A stretch of DNA of 64,000 nt from Acidobacteriota bacterium (GTDB taxonomy: Bacteria; Acidobacteriota; Vicinamibacteria; Vicinamibacterales; UBA2999): NCBI GenBank assembly GCA_947482665.1, contig CANKJK010000010.1, forward strand, positions 84,510 to 148,509. Reading direction: 5' to 3'. The notes beneath the pieces were generated by a model. It did not search any database. It was not told the DNA's origin and saw only the letters and a program-made list of their open reading frames with translations. A program made the translations under genes and the position numbers. Positions 26,622 through 35,032 of this stretch are shown here, piece after piece (positions within the stretch are counted from its first letter, which is position 1; the number at the start of each line of letters is the position of its first letter).

Positions 26622-27320
26622 ATGCAGAAGCTCTCGATCACCTGGCTCGGGCACGGCACATTCCGCTTCACGACCCCCGGCGGCAAGCGGGTGCTGGTGG
26701 ATCCCTGGCTCCAGGGGAATCCGGCCTGCCCGGACGTACTCAAGAAGCCCGGTGCGCTGGACCTCATCCTGGTCACGCATGGGCACTCCGACCACATCGA
26801 TGACCTGGTGGCGACGGCGCGGGAAACCGGGGCGCCGGTGGTCGGCATCTTCGAGTTGTGCACCTGGCTTGGGTCCAAGGGCATCAGCAATACGGTACCC
26901 ATGAACAAGGGCGGCGGCGTCGATGTCGCGGGACTGCGCGTCACGATGGTGGACGCGAAGCATAGCGCCGGCTACCTGGATAACGGCGTCATGGTGTACA
27001 TGGGTGAACCCGCAGGGTTCGTGGTCCGGCTCGAGGACGGGCTCACTCTCTACATCGCCGGTGACACCGCGCTCTTCGGCGACATGCGGCTGATCGGCGA
27101 GATCTACAAGCCCGACATCGCATTCCTGCCGATTGGCGACCGATTCACGATGGGACCGGACACGGCGGCCTACGCGTGCGGCCTGCTCGGGGTGAAACAG
27201 GTGGTGCCGCTCCACTGGGGCACGTTTCCGTTGCTGACCGGGACGCCCGACGCGTTCCAGGCCTTGTTGCCGTCGGGTGTTGAGCTGCTGGGGCTTCGTC
27301 CCGGCGAGAGCACCGAGTAG
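26622..27320 (+). CDS. UPF0173 metal-dependent hydrolase (metallo-beta-lactamase fold)
   Basis: A 232-residue cytosolic metallo-hydrolase of the UlaG-like group. The metal-binding motif THGHSDHIDD is near residue 55, followed by the later ligands DAKHSAG, YIAGDTALFGDM and the C-terminal PLHWGTFP. Family members are often annotated UPF0173 and their physiological substrate is unknown. The start lacks a Shine-Dalgarno and follows a TATGAT -10. It is divergent from lipA with 50 bp between start codons and converges on the cupredoxin operon. Confidence 0.93.
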   Translation: MQKLSITWLGHGTFRFTTPGGKRVLVDPWLQGNPACPDVLKKPGALDLILVTHGHSDHIDDLVATARETGAPVVGIFELCTWLGSKGISNTVPMNKGGGVDVAGLRVTMVDAKHSAGYLDNGVMVYMGEPAGFVVRLEDGLTLYIAGDTALFGDMRLIGEIYKPDIAFLPIGDRFTMGPDTAAYACGLLGVKQVVPLHWGTFPLLTGTPDAFQALLPSGVELLGLRPGESTE

Positions 27321-27327
27321 GGACGAC

Positions 27328-27348
27328 GGGCCTGGCCGAGCCGGGTCC
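27328..27348. terminator. Hairpin between convergent genes
   Basis: A 9-bp stem with two G-T wobbles (27328-27336 with 27340-27348) and a 3-base loop lies 8 bp after the UPF0173 stop. No T tract follows, so terminator function is tentative. Confidence 0.4.
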
Positions 27349-27361
27349 GCCTTCTCTCGGA

Positions 27362-27871
27362 CTACCGCACGATGATCGTGCCCTGCAGGTTCCGATTGGT
27401 CGGTTGATCGTGGTCGTGGAAGCCGCAGGTCCGGGACACGGTGTAGTTCCCGGTCTGCCGCGTCTGCCCTGCGGTGAGGAAGCCCGCCTGGTTCGTCGCC
27501 GTGCAGTCGGTGTGCTCCGGGTGAGGGTCAGAGGACATGTCGTGTGGCCGGCTGTCGGTGTTGACGAAAGTGACGCGGCCCCCGACGGCAATCGTCACGG
27601 ACTGAGGCGAGACGCCGGCACTCGTGATCGTGATCGTGGCCGTGCTGCCCGGCGACGGTGCCGGTGACGGTGACGGCGTAGGTGTCGGACTCGGGCTCGG
27701 CGCCGGACTCGGAGAGGGTGAGGGGCTCGGCGCAGGGCTGGGAGTGGGCGAGGGGCTCGGGCTCGGCGTCGGACTGGTCGGCGTGCTGCTGCTCCCGGCG
27801 CCGCAGGCGAAGGTCGCCACGAGCCCGGCCACGGCCGCTGCGCCGAGGATCGACCGAGTCAGTCGGGTCAT
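27362..27871 (-). CDS. Exported cupredoxin with Ser/Pro linker
   Basis: A 169-residue exported protein, possibly a lipoprotein (LVATFACGAG offers a loose lipobox). A 50-residue Ser/Pro/Thr/Ala repeat linker follows the signal, then a cupredoxin domain at about 85-169: PQSVTIAVGGRVTFVNTDSR, PHDM and the TCGFHDHDQP loop carry the expected His, Cys and His copper ligands, and the domain ends NLQGTIIVR. It probably carries electrons or stores copper near the outer membrane. It is the last gene of a three-gene operon with a DUF5777 barrel and a cytochrome c. The linker DNA is a simple repeat and may vary between strains. Confidence 0.82.
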   Translation of the reverse strand: MTRLTRSILGAAAVAGLVATFACGAGSSSTPTSPTPSPSPSPTPSPAPSPSPSPSPAPSPSPTPTPSPSPAPSPGSTATITITSAGVSPQSVTIAVGGRVTFVNTDSRPHDMSSDPHPEHTDCTATNQAGFLTAGQTRQTGNYTVSRTCGFHDHDQPTNRNLQGTIIVR

Positions 27872-27890
27872 GACGGAGTCCCTTTCCGGA

Positions 27891-28736
27891 CTAGAACTTC
27901 CGCGACAGGTTGAAGCCGATATACCAGTCCTTGCTGCCGGTGCCGCCGCGCGCAACCTGACTGGGCATCGTGCCGAAGCCGTTCGAGAAGTTCAACTGGA
28001 ACACGTGCCCGCCCGCCCGCTTCTCGATGCCGAAGGCGCCCTGGTGCGTCCCAGGATGGTAGCCGCTCAGGCGGGGATTGACCTCCGCCACCAGATAGAC
28101 GGTCTTGCGCACGCGGAGCCGCCCACCGATGCCCAGCATCGTCGTGCTGTTCTGGTTCACGAGCGCGCTCGGCAGGGCGTTGGTGTTGTTGATCCAGGAT
28201 GGCTGCACATAGAGGGCCCCGTGGGTCCCGAACGTGCGCGACAGGACCGCACCCACCGACGGCGAGTAGCTGTCCCGGAAATTGTTCGTGCCGTCCACGG
28301 CGACCAGCGCATCGACGGTGAATGGCTTGCCTTTGTCCTGCCTGAGCAGCTGGTACTGCCCGAAGAATTCGATCGTGCGGTTCGAGGTCCGGTTGAACCC
28401 GATCTGCGCGCCGTGCATGGGGGCGTACCGGTACTCCAGACCGATTTGGGCGCCGCTGTCGAAGCCGAAGAGATCTTCGACGAGGCTCCCGAAGCTGCCC
28501 GCGCTGAGCGAACGCCCGAAGCGGTGTGTCAGCCGGAACGCGCTCTTGTGGGCCGCCAGGCGCAGCGTCGTCGGCATCGTGATGATGGCGTAGTCCGGCT
28601 GCGCGAGCGAGGGACGCCGGTCCGGATCGGGCACCGGCGACGCCGGGGCCGAGGCTGGGGCCGCCTGCTGCTGGGCGCCGGCCAGGCCAGCGAGTGTCAG
28701 CAGTCCGGCGAGGGCGAGGGTCAGTGAGGTCTTCAT
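27891..28736 (-). CDS. DUF5777-type outer-membrane beta-barrel protein
   Basis: A 281-residue protein with a signal peptide (MKTSLTLALAGLLTLAGLAG then AQQQ) and strands typical of a small outer-membrane barrel. The HKSAFRLTHRFGRSLSAGSF then LFGFDSGAQIGLEYRYAP section matches DUF5777, and the protein ends YIGFNLSRKF with an aromatic C-terminus. DUF5777 genes often neighbour cytochrome c and YceI or cupredoxin genes, as here; the role is unknown but is probably linked to electron transfer at the surface. GGAG lies 8 nt before the ATG. Confidence 0.78.
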   Translation of the reverse strand: MKTSLTLALAGLLTLAGLAGAQQQAAPASAPASPVPDPDRRPSLAQPDYAIITMPTTLRLAAHKSAFRLTHRFGRSLSAGSFGSLVEDLFGFDSGAQIGLEYRYAPMHGAQIGFNRTSNRTIEFFGQYQLLRQDKGKPFTVDALVAVDGTNNFRDSYSPSVGAVLSRTFGTHGALYVQPSWINNTNALPSALVNQNSTTMLGIGGRLRVRKTVYLVAEVNPRLSGYHPGTHQGAFGIEKRAGGHVFQLNFSNGFGTMPSQVARGGTGSKDWYIGFNLSRKF

Positions 28737-28778
28737 TGCACGTTCTCCGGGAAGGGCGGTCGCGGGGGCGCGTCCCGC

Positions 28779-29258
28779 CTAGTTGTTCTGTGCACCGAGC
28801 TCGATCCAACGACGGATCACCGAGATCTGCCCGTCTGTCAGATAGGGGCCACCGAATGGCATGCGCGCGCCCACGATGCCGCCGCGACCCTCCAGCTTCT
28901 GAATCAGATAGCTGCCGTTGGGGTCGCCGGGAATCACGCGGGTCGCGCCCCGCTTGAAGACCGCGGCCGCGCCCACCAGGCTTGTGTAGGGGTTCGACTG
29001 GAGGCTCAGGCCTCCGTTGAAGCGGGCGAGGGCATCGGAGTGGCACGACACGCAGCCGGGTCGGCCGCTGGAGTCGGGAGCCGCGAAGATGTCGCGCTGA
29101 ATGCTGGCAAAGGAGACCGTGAGGTTTGGGGTCGGACCGGTCACGCGGCTGAGCGCTTCGTCGCACGCCGCGCCGGTCAGGGCAACGGTCGCAACCACGA
29201 CGAGTGCAGCGAACCGGTGTGGTCGGCCTGTGAATGTTCGGAGACGATGGATAGGCAT
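28779..29258 (-). CDS. Lipoprotein c-type cytochrome, first gene of the sigma54-type operon
   Basis: A 159-residue protein with a signal ending in a probable lipobox (VALTGAAC, Cys32) and one heme site, GCVSCHSDAL, at about residues 68-72. The C-terminal part RMPFGGPYLTDGQISVIRRW supplies the likely Met heme ligand and the helix of the cytochrome c fold; this layout resembles the heme domains of Planctomycete-type cytochromes. The ATG at 29258 has no Shine-Dalgarno and lies 12 nt after the -12 element of a sigma54 promoter, so the mRNA is nearly leaderless. It leads an operon with a DUF5777 barrel and a cupredoxin. Confidence 0.82.
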   Translation of the reverse strand: MPIHRLRTFTGRPHRFAALVVVATVALTGAACDEALSRVTGPTPNLTVSFASIQRDIFAAPDSSGRPGCVSCHSDALARFNGGLSLQSNPYTSLVGAAAVFKRGATRVIPGDPNGSYLIQKLEGRGGIVGARMPFGGPYLTDGQISVIRRWIELGAQNN

Positions 29259-29270
29259 CGTCCGTTCTCT

Positions 29271-29286
29271 AGCAAGGCCGGTGCCC
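29271..29286 (-). promoter_or_regulatory. Sigma54 (-24/-12) promoter of the cytochrome/DUF5777/cupredoxin operon
   Basis: On the minus strand the sequence GGGCACCGGCCTTGCT matches the consensus TGGCACG-N4-TTGCW: GGCAC, five bases, TTGCT, with exactly 10 bases between GG (29285-29284) and GC (29273-29272). The start point would be near 29260, just before the ATG at 29258. The gene upstream encodes a sigma54 activator with an intact GAFTGA loop. Confidence 0.75.
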
Positions 29287-29358
29287 GCCGTGACCGGGTC
29301 GTTGGGATGCGCCACGCCGGGGCAGGGGCCATTGCCGGCTGGTCAGGCACCATGGGGG

Positions 29359-29373
29359 TTACGACTCTCGTAA
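29359..29373. promoter_or_regulatory. Palindromic candidate enhancer site for the sigma54 activator
   Basis: TTACGACTCTCGTAA is a perfect 6-3-6 inverted repeat. It lies about 80 bp upstream of the -24/-12 promoter and just past the stop of the activator gene, the usual place for an activator binding site. Confidence 0.55.
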
Positions 29374-29396
29374 TCGTGGCCTATTCGTGAAAGTGC

Positions 29397-30767
29397 TCAG
29401 TCGAACCGGTACTTGGCCAGGTAGTAGCTCAGCGCCCGCTGGCTGATGCCCATCAGATCGGCCGCGTCCTTCTTGATACCGCCGGCCTGTTCGAGCGCCT
29501 TGCGAATCGTTTCCTTCTCCACCCATTCGATGTTCTGGTGCAGGCCGAGGGAGGGGAGACCGGATTGCCCCTGCCCCTGGACTCCGAGGAACGAGACCGC
29601 GGAGACGGTCAGTTCCGGGCCCTGGGAGAGCACGATCGCGCGTTCGATGGTGTTTTCAAGTTCGCGGACGTTGCCCGGCCAGGCATAGTGCTGCAGCGCG
29701 ACCGCGGCGTCTGGATGCACGCCCGTGACGGTCCGCCCGGTCCGATGGCGGTGCTTGTCGACGAAGTGCTCGATGAGCGCCGGGATGTCATCGCGCCGGT
29801 CGCGCAGTGGCGGAATCTCGATGGGAATCACGTTGAGGCGGTAGTAGAGATCCTCCTGGAAGGTGCCGTCGCCGACCATCTTGCGCAGGTCGCGGTTCGT
29901 GGCGGCGATCACGCGGACGTCGACGCGCTGGCTCCGCTCGGCACCGAGGGGCTCGAACTCCCGCTCCTGCAGGACGCGCAGCAACTTCGCCTGGAGCGTG
30001 AGTGTCAACGTGCCGATCTCATCGAGGAAGATCGTCCCGCCGTCCGCCAGGGCGAACTTGCCCCGCTTGTTGGCCATCGCACCGGTGAACGCGCCCCGGA
30101 CATGTCCGAAGAGCTCCGATTCCAGGAGCGTGTCGGGAATGGCCGCGCAGTTCACCTTGATGAGGGGCATCTCGCGCTGCGCGCTCCGGTGATGGATGGC
30201 CCGAGCGACCATCTCTTTGCCCGTGCCCGTTTCCCCGGTGATGAGCACGGTGCTCTTGGTGTCGGCGACGCGTTCCGCCCGGCGGATGACTTCCTGCATC
30301 CCCCGGCTGCGTCCGACGATGCCGTAGTGGTTGAAGTCCTCGTTGCGTTCCGTGATCAGGTACTGCCGCTCGGAACGCAGCCGATGGTGCTCCATCGCGT
30401 GGCGGACCAGCGCGAGCAGTTCATCCACCTCGAATGGCTTCTGGAGGTATTCGAGGGCGCCCAGCTTCATCGCCTCGATGGCGCTCTCCACGGTGGCGTG
30501 CGCGGTCATCAGCAGGACCTCGGGGCGCTCCGCTGGCGGGAGCGCCCGCACGATGTCCCTGACAAGCTCGATCCCGGTGAGGCCGGGCATCAGGTTGTCG
30601 GCCACGAGGACGTCAAAGGGCCGGAGCCCCAACTGTCGCTGCGCGTCCCGGCCGTCGACCGCCTCCACGACGTCGTGCCCGTCCGTGCTCAAGGCCCGGC
30701 CGAGGCGCTTGCGGATCTTCTCTTCGTCGTCGACGAGGAGGACTGAGCCGTGGGGGACGGCACTCAT
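29397..30767 (-). CDS. NtrC-family sigma54-dependent response regulator
   Basis: A 456-residue transcription activator. The receiver domain (1-125) has VDDEEK and the phosphoacceptor Asp57 in VLVADNLMPG. The AAA+ domain (145-385) has Walker A GETGTGKE, the sigma54-contact loop GAFTGA (224-229) and Walker B GGTIFLDEIG. The C-terminal Fis-type helix-turn-helix is KDAADLMGISQRALSYYLAK. It overlaps the sensor-kinase gene by 4 bp. The most likely target is the adjacent cytochrome operon, which has a -24/-12 promoter and an upstream palindrome; this link is inferred. Confidence 0.95.
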   Translation of the reverse strand: MSAVPHGSVLLVDDEEKIRKRLGRALSTDGHDVVEAVDGRDAQRQLGLRPFDVLVADNLMPGLTGIELVRDIVRALPPAERPEVLLMTAHATVESAIEAMKLGALEYLQKPFEVDELLALVRHAMEHHRLRSERQYLITERNEDFNHYGIVGRSRGMQEVIRRAERVADTKSTVLITGETGTGKEMVARAIHHRSAQREMPLIKVNCAAIPDTLLESELFGHVRGAFTGAMANKRGKFALADGGTIFLDEIGTLTLTLQAKLLRVLQEREFEPLGAERSQRVDVRVIAATNRDLRKMVGDGTFQEDLYYRLNVIPIEIPPLRDRRDDIPALIEHFVDKHRHRTGRTVTGVHPDAAVALQHYAWPGNVRELENTIERAIVLSQGPELTVSAVSFLGVQGQGQSGLPSLGLHQNIEWVEKETIRKALEQAGGIKKDAADLMGISQRALSYYLAKYRFD

Positions 30768-32509
30768 GCGCGGACCCCGATCGGCTGGCAGGGAAGGTCG
30801 ATATCGAGGCGCGTGCCCGCACCGGGAGTACTGCTCACCGCGATGCGCCCGCCCATGCCTTCGACGATGTTGCGGGCAATGGGCAGGCCGAGGCCCGTGC
30901 CCGTCCGGCGTGTCGTGAAGTAGGGCTCGAAGATCGTAGACATATGTTCGGGTGCGATACCGACGCCGCGATCCACGACAGTAATCCGGACGCGTTCGGG
31001 GCTGAGTACGGTCGTCTCAAGGCGGATGGCCTCGGGATTGGCCGTGCCGGCCCCGTCTCCGGGCCTGGCTTCCACGGCATGACGGGCATTGATCAGGACG
31101 TTGACGAGGGCGGTGCGGAGTCGTTCCGCATCTGTGGAAATCCTGGGCATGACCGGATCCAATGCGAGGACGATGCCAGGTCCAGGATCCCCGGTCATGG
31201 CGGCCGCAGCAGACGCCCGGCAGACGTCGTTCACCTGCGTCTCGGAGTACTCAAAACGCAGCGGGCGTGCAAAGTCCAGCACCTCCGTCACGATGCGATT
31301 GAGCCGCGCGGTCTCCTCGTCGATGTCGGTGACGGCCTCGGCGATATCGTCGGGCGTGGCGCGTGCCTGCCGCAGGCTGCTGAGTGCCGCTCGGATAATC
31401 ATCAGCGGGTTGCGCACTTCATGGGCCACCACCGTCGAGAGACGGCCGAGCGAGGCCAGCCTGTCGCGCTGGGCCGCCTGGGCCTGAAATGTCGCCACGG
31501 ATTCGGTCAGCGTGTTGAAGGTCGTGGCGACCAGTCGCGCGTCCTCATCATCCCAGCCGTGTCCGCCGAGCGTGATCTTCTGGGTCAGATCGCCGGTCGC
31601 GGCGATCTCGCGCATCCGCGAGGTAATGGCCGCAAGCGGCCGGGCGACAGTCCGGGCGACGCCGTAGCTCACCAGCGTGGCCACGAGCAGGGTCACGATG
31701 AGGACGCCCACGAGGGCGGTCTGGATGGCGTTCAGATTGCGCAGGCGTTCGGTGCGCGACCGGAGCACCAGCGTGAAGGGACCGTCGGCGGCACCCAGGG
31801 CCAGGCGCGGACCCATGGGCCGGCGGTCGACGACATAGGTGTCCCGATCGATGGTGATGACGCTGCCTGGCGTGGCGCCGCCCAGCGCAGGGCCAGCGGC
31901 CGGAAGCGTCGAGGCGAGCACCTGCGCACCCCAGGCAAACGCGATGTGGCTGCCGGTGAGGTCCCGGAACTGGCCGGCGAGCTTGTTGTCCAGAAAGAAG
32001 CCCAGCGTGAGATGCCCGAGCTGCTCGGCCGGGCCGATGATGATGGGAACGCTGACGAACTGGAGCAGGCCGCGTGCGTGAGGCGCGAATCGCGAACTCG
32101 TGTCGGCCCCGTTGGCCAGCGAGACGGCGGCGGCAAGGGATGAGTCGTCCGCGCCGGCCGAGCCGAGCACCAGACCGCCAGTGCTGGTGACCACGAGGAC
32201 GTCCGCGTTGGTCTGCACGCGGTAGTCGTCCGCCAGGGGCTGGACGGTGGGGGGGTCGGCCGTGGCCACCGCGGCCTTCAGCTTGGGCAGGTCAGCGACG
32301 AGCGTGGCCAGCCGCGTGAAGGTGTCGGTCAGGGTGGCCCGCCGTTCGTCCACCAGTCCCGCGGCCTCGGTGAGGCCGCGTCGCACCTCGGTCTCGACTT
32401 CGGCCGAGATGCGCGCGTTGACCACATACAGCACGATGCCGAGGGCGGTCGTGGCCACCAGTGTGCAGGCGAGGAAGATGCGGTTCGAGAGCGAAGCCAG
32501 CAGGGGCAT
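30764..32509 (-). CDS. Sensor histidine kinase, partner of the sigma54 activator
   Basis: A 581-residue membrane kinase. One TM helix at 11-32 (FLACTLVATTALGIVLYVV) and a second at about 262-283 (ALVGVLIVTLLVATLVSYGV) flank a periplasmic sensor of about 230 residues that looks like a double Cache fold (RVQTNADVLVVTSTGGLVLG). HAMP follows (285-340), then the HisKA site with His363 in VVAHEVRNPLM and an ATPase domain with N, G1 and G2 boxes (LINARHAVEA, VVDRGVGI, GTGLGLPIARNIVEG). It lies in the order porin, cupredoxin, kinase, regulator. The signal is unknown; a redox or metal cue is plausible from context. Confidence 0.92.
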   Translation of the reverse strand: MPLLASLSNRIFLACTLVATTALGIVLYVVNARISAEVETEVRRGLTEAAGLVDERRATLTDTFTRLATLVADLPKLKAAVATADPPTVQPLADDYRVQTNADVLVVTSTGGLVLGSAGADDSSLAAAVSLANGADTSSRFAPHARGLLQFVSVPIIIGPAEQLGHLTLGFFLDNKLAGQFRDLTGSHIAFAWGAQVLASTLPAAGPALGGATPGSVITIDRDTYVVDRRPMGPRLALGAADGPFTLVLRSRTERLRNLNAIQTALVGVLIVTLLVATLVSYGVARTVARPLAAITSRMREIAATGDLTQKITLGGHGWDDEDARLVATTFNTLTESVATFQAQAAQRDRLASLGRLSTVVAHEVRNPLMIIRAALSSLRQARATPDDIAEAVTDIDEETARLNRIVTEVLDFARPLRFEYSETQVNDVCRASAAAAMTGDPGPGIVLALDPVMPRISTDAERLRTALVNVLINARHAVEARPGDGAGTANPEAIRLETTVLSPERVRITVVDRGVGIAPEHMSTIFEPYFTTRRTGTGLGLPIARNIVEGMGGRIAVSSTPGAGTRLDIDLPCQPIGVRA

Positions 32510-32521
32510 GTGCGTCGCGCG

Positions 32522-33211
32522 TCAGTTGATCGTGAAGTCGAGGTCGGCGTTGCCGCTCTCGGGGATCGTGATGCTGCGCGTGTCCCGGGTGTCACCCTCG
32601 TACCACGCCGAGACGCTGTAGGTGCCGGCCGGAATGCCGTCGATGCGATACCGGCCGTCTGCATCGGTCACGGCGAAATACGGATGGCTGAACACGACGA
32701 TGAAGGCGCTCATGTGGGAATGGATGTCGCAGAACACCCGCACGACGCCGGGCCGGTCGAACCGGACGCTCTTGCTCCGCCCTTGCGGGTAGCGCCCGAG
32801 ATCGAAGCGCTGGGTCTTCGAGAGGGAGAACACGTTATGGAAGGTGGCGTCGCTGTTGGGGAAGTCCACGGTCGTGCCCGTCATGATCGCCAGCACGTGC
32901 GGCACGAAGGTCTCTCGCCGCTGGTCCAGCTTCACGCGGGGGAGTTCGCGATCCTCGAAGGCGCCTCGTGGTGCGGATTCCAGGAAGACCACGGCGCGCC
33001 GGCGGTCCGTGGCTTCCCGCGGCAGAGGGGCGCTCAGTTCCGAGGTGCCCGGGCGCCGCTCCGGTACCGGGGCGACGCGCCGGATATCGACGCGTCCGCG
33101 CAGCGCTCCTGCTGGCTTCGCGGCCGGCTGTTGGGCCATGGCGACGCCGAAGCCGGCGGCGGCCATGACGCTCCAGCTGATCGCGATCAGAGAGCGGACG
33201 TGGCGCGCCAT
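32522..33211 (-). CDS. Exported plastocyanin-like protein with carboxypeptidase-regulatory fold
   Basis: A 229-residue exported protein; the start at 33211 overlaps the porin stop by one base and gives a signal peptide (MARHVRSLIAISWSVMAAAG). A cupredoxin-like region at about 95-165 holds TVDFPNSDATFHNVF and RVFCDIHSHMSAFIVV, so the type I copper ligands His, Cys, His and Met can all be placed. The C-terminal 60 residues (AVTDADGRYRIDGIPAGTYS) form a carboxypeptidase-regulatory beta-sandwich. It resembles methylamine-utilisation-type proteins found near cytochromes. It is co-transcribed with a porin and a two-component system and may deliver copper or electrons to the sensor. Confidence 0.82.
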   Translation of the reverse strand: MARHVRSLIAISWSVMAAAGFGVAMAQQPAAKPAGALRGRVDIRRVAPVPERRPGTSELSAPLPREATDRRRAVVFLESAPRGAFEDRELPRVKLDQRRETFVPHVLAIMTGTTVDFPNSDATFHNVFSLSKTQRFDLGRYPQGRSKSVRFDRPGVVRVFCDIHSHMSAFIVVFSHPYFAVTDADGRYRIDGIPAGTYSVSAWYEGDTRDTRSITIPESGNADLDFTIN

Positions 33212-34437
33212 CAGAACCAGAACAGCAGCTGCGCTGCCGGGAGAACGTTGCGCCTCACGCGGCCACCGTCGCGGCGGTTGACCTGGAGGCTCGTGCGGGC
33301 CACCAGATTCCTGAGCAGCGCATAGCCGGCCCCGAGTTCCACGCGTGTGACGGGCGCCTCCCAGGACGTGCGGCCCAGACTCGTGGGCACCGTGTTGAAG
33401 AGCAGCCGCTCGGCCCGTCCCGCCACATAGAAGCCGGGGACGAGGTTGCGGCGGACTTCGAGGGCTGCCACGACGGCGCGCAGGGGGTCGATCAGTGCGG
33501 GCTGGTTGATCACCGGCATGCGCCATTCGCTGACGACCAGGTCCGCCCGTGTGACCCAGGGGCCCGCGGCGGCTTCCATATCGAGTCCGCCGACTCGCTG
33601 GCCGCCCCGCTGGGGACGGCTGCCCAGGCCGCTGAGCCGGTCGGGGAGGAATGTGCCACTGGCGTAGGACGCGCCGAGCAGCAGCCCGGGGGCCACGGTG
33701 AGCGTTGCCCGTGTCGTCACGGTGACGCCCCCGTTCCCATCGTGGAGTTGTGGGTTTGAGGGACTGCCCGCCGTGACGGCGGCGGAGACGTTGACGGCGC
33801 CCCTCCCACCGCTCACCTGGATGCCCGTGTCGCGGCTGAACACCGTGACCAGCGGCACGCCTCGATCCAGCGTGGCCGCGCCGGCGGAGAAGGCCGAGAG
33901 CCATCCACGACCGCGCATCCGGACGAGGTCATCACCGGAGACTGGGACGGCGTCCGTCCGCAGGGAGATGAGGTACTGGTAGGCCATCGGGTATCCGATG
34001 AGCGGATTGTCTCGGCTGTAGGTCCGGCGCGTATATGCCCCGAAGGTCGGAGGGATGCGTCCCATCTGAATACTGAGCCGGCGATCCGGCCAGGGCTGCA
34101 CGCGGGCGAAGAAGGAGAACAGATGCAGGTGGGAGAGCTCGCCGGTACGGACCTCGCCAAGGAGAGCGAGCCGGCGGTTCACCTTCACTTCGGCCCCGAG
34201 GCCCACCCGCAATTCCCGCAGGGTGCTGTGCTCGTAGTCGCTGTAGTTGAAGAACCCGAGGTCTTCGGGTGCGCCCGATGCCGCCAGGTCGCCGCTGACG
34301 ACGACCCGCCCATGGCCGAACGACAGCGGCAGGGCCGGCAGGCCCTGCGACCAGGCCGTGGCAGGCAGGCACTGCGTCAGGAGGCAGAGTCCCAGGACCC
34401 GCCCCGCCCCGCACCATCCCGGACCTCCTATCCGCAT
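33211..34437 (-). CDS. Outer-membrane porin-like beta-barrel protein
   Basis: A 408-residue protein with a signal peptide (GRVLGLCLLTQCLPATAWSQ ends at the probable cleavage site) and strong alternating beta-strand periodicity (RRLALLGEVRTGELSHLHLF, RRLSIQMGRIPPTFGAYTRR). It ends LLFWF, an aromatic C-terminus typical of barrels. The segment with IGYPMAYQYLISLRTDA resembles porin or carbohydrate-selective channels, but no family is assigned. The start at 34437 follows a perfect TATAAT by 6 nt and lacks a Shine-Dalgarno. It is the first gene of an operon with a cupredoxin and a two-component system. Confidence 0.75.
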   Translation of the reverse strand: MRIGGPGWCGAGRVLGLCLLTQCLPATAWSQGLPALPLSFGHGRVVVSGDLAASGAPEDLGFFNYSDYEHSTLRELRVGLGAEVKVNRRLALLGEVRTGELSHLHLFSFFARVQPWPDRRLSIQMGRIPPTFGAYTRRTYSRDNPLIGYPMAYQYLISLRTDAVPVSGDDLVRMRGRGWLSAFSAGAATLDRGVPLVTVFSRDTGIQVSGGRGAVNVSAAVTAGSPSNPQLHDGNGGVTVTTRATLTVAPGLLLGASYASGTFLPDRLSGLGSRPQRGGQRVGGLDMEAAAGPWVTRADLVVSEWRMPVINQPALIDPLRAVVAALEVRRNLVPGFYVAGRAERLLFNTVPTSLGRTSWEAPVTRVELGAGYALLRNLVARTSLQVNRRDGGRVRRNVLPAAQLLFWF

Positions 34438-34443
34438 GGGCGG

Positions 34444-34449
34444 ATTATA
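34444..34449 (-). promoter_or_regulatory. Consensus -10 box of leaderless porin/sensor operon
   Basis: TATAAT on the minus strand lies 6 nt before the porin ATG at 34437. No -35 match is seen at 16-18 bp. Confidence 0.7.
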
Positions 34450-34498
34450 GGGGCGGGACCGGGTGTGCCGGGATGCTGTACAGTCGACGCACACAGGT

Positions 34499-35029
34499 AT
34501 GGGGCTGATCGATCACCGGTTTCCGGACAACTTCATTACGACCAACATCGACCGCGTGTTGACCTGGGCGCGCTATTCGGCGCTCTGGCCGATGGGCTTC
34601 GGCCTAGCGTGCTGTGCGATTGAGATGATGGCGGCGTCGGCCTCCCGGTACGATATTTCCCGGTTCGGCGCTGAAGTCTTCCGGGCGTCACCGCGCCAGG
34701 CGGATCTGCTGATCGTGGCCGGCACGGTCACCAAGAAGATGGCCCCGGTCCTTCGGCGGCTCTACGACCAGATGCCTGAGCCCAAGTGGGTGATCTCGAT
34801 GGGCAGCTGCTCGAATGCCGGCGGCCCCTTCCCGACCTACAGCGTGCTGCAGGGTGTCGACAAGATTGTGCCGGTCGACGTCTACGTCTCGGGCTGCCCG
34901 CCGCGGCCGGAAGCGCTGCTCTACGGCCTGATGCGGCTTCAGGACCGCATCCGCCGGGAGGGCACCGTCCTTCGGCACGAACGCGTCATTCACGTCGGCG
35001 ACACCGAGCCGACGCTGATCAACGGATAA
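34499..35029 (+). CDS. nuoB: NADH-quinone oxidoreductase subunit B
   Basis: NuoB carries cluster N2, the last Fe-S centre before quinone in complex I. The 176-residue protein shows the ligand pattern [19 protein letters not shown] and [14 protein letters not shown]. The N-terminus [20 protein letters not shown] is typical. A TACAGT box lies 14 nt before the ATG. It is followed 3 bp later by nuoI only; the other nuo genes are not adjacent, so complex I genes are split in this genome or this is a secondary pair. Confidence 0.96.
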   Translation: MGLIDHRFPDNFITTNIDRVLTWARYSALWPMGFGLACCAIEMMAASASRYDISRFGAEVFRASPRQADLLIVAGTVTKKMAPVLRRLYDQMPEPKWVISMGSCSNAGGPFPTYSVLQGVDKIVPVDVYVSGCPPRPEALLYGLMRLQDRIRREGTVLRHERVIHVGDTEPTLING

Positions 35030-35032
35030 CCC

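Noticed and set aside
29319..29336. Second sigma54-like element on the plus strand (GGCAGGGGCCATTGCC)
   Set aside because: Spacing between GG and GC is 11 rather than 10, and no plus-strand gene starts downstream.
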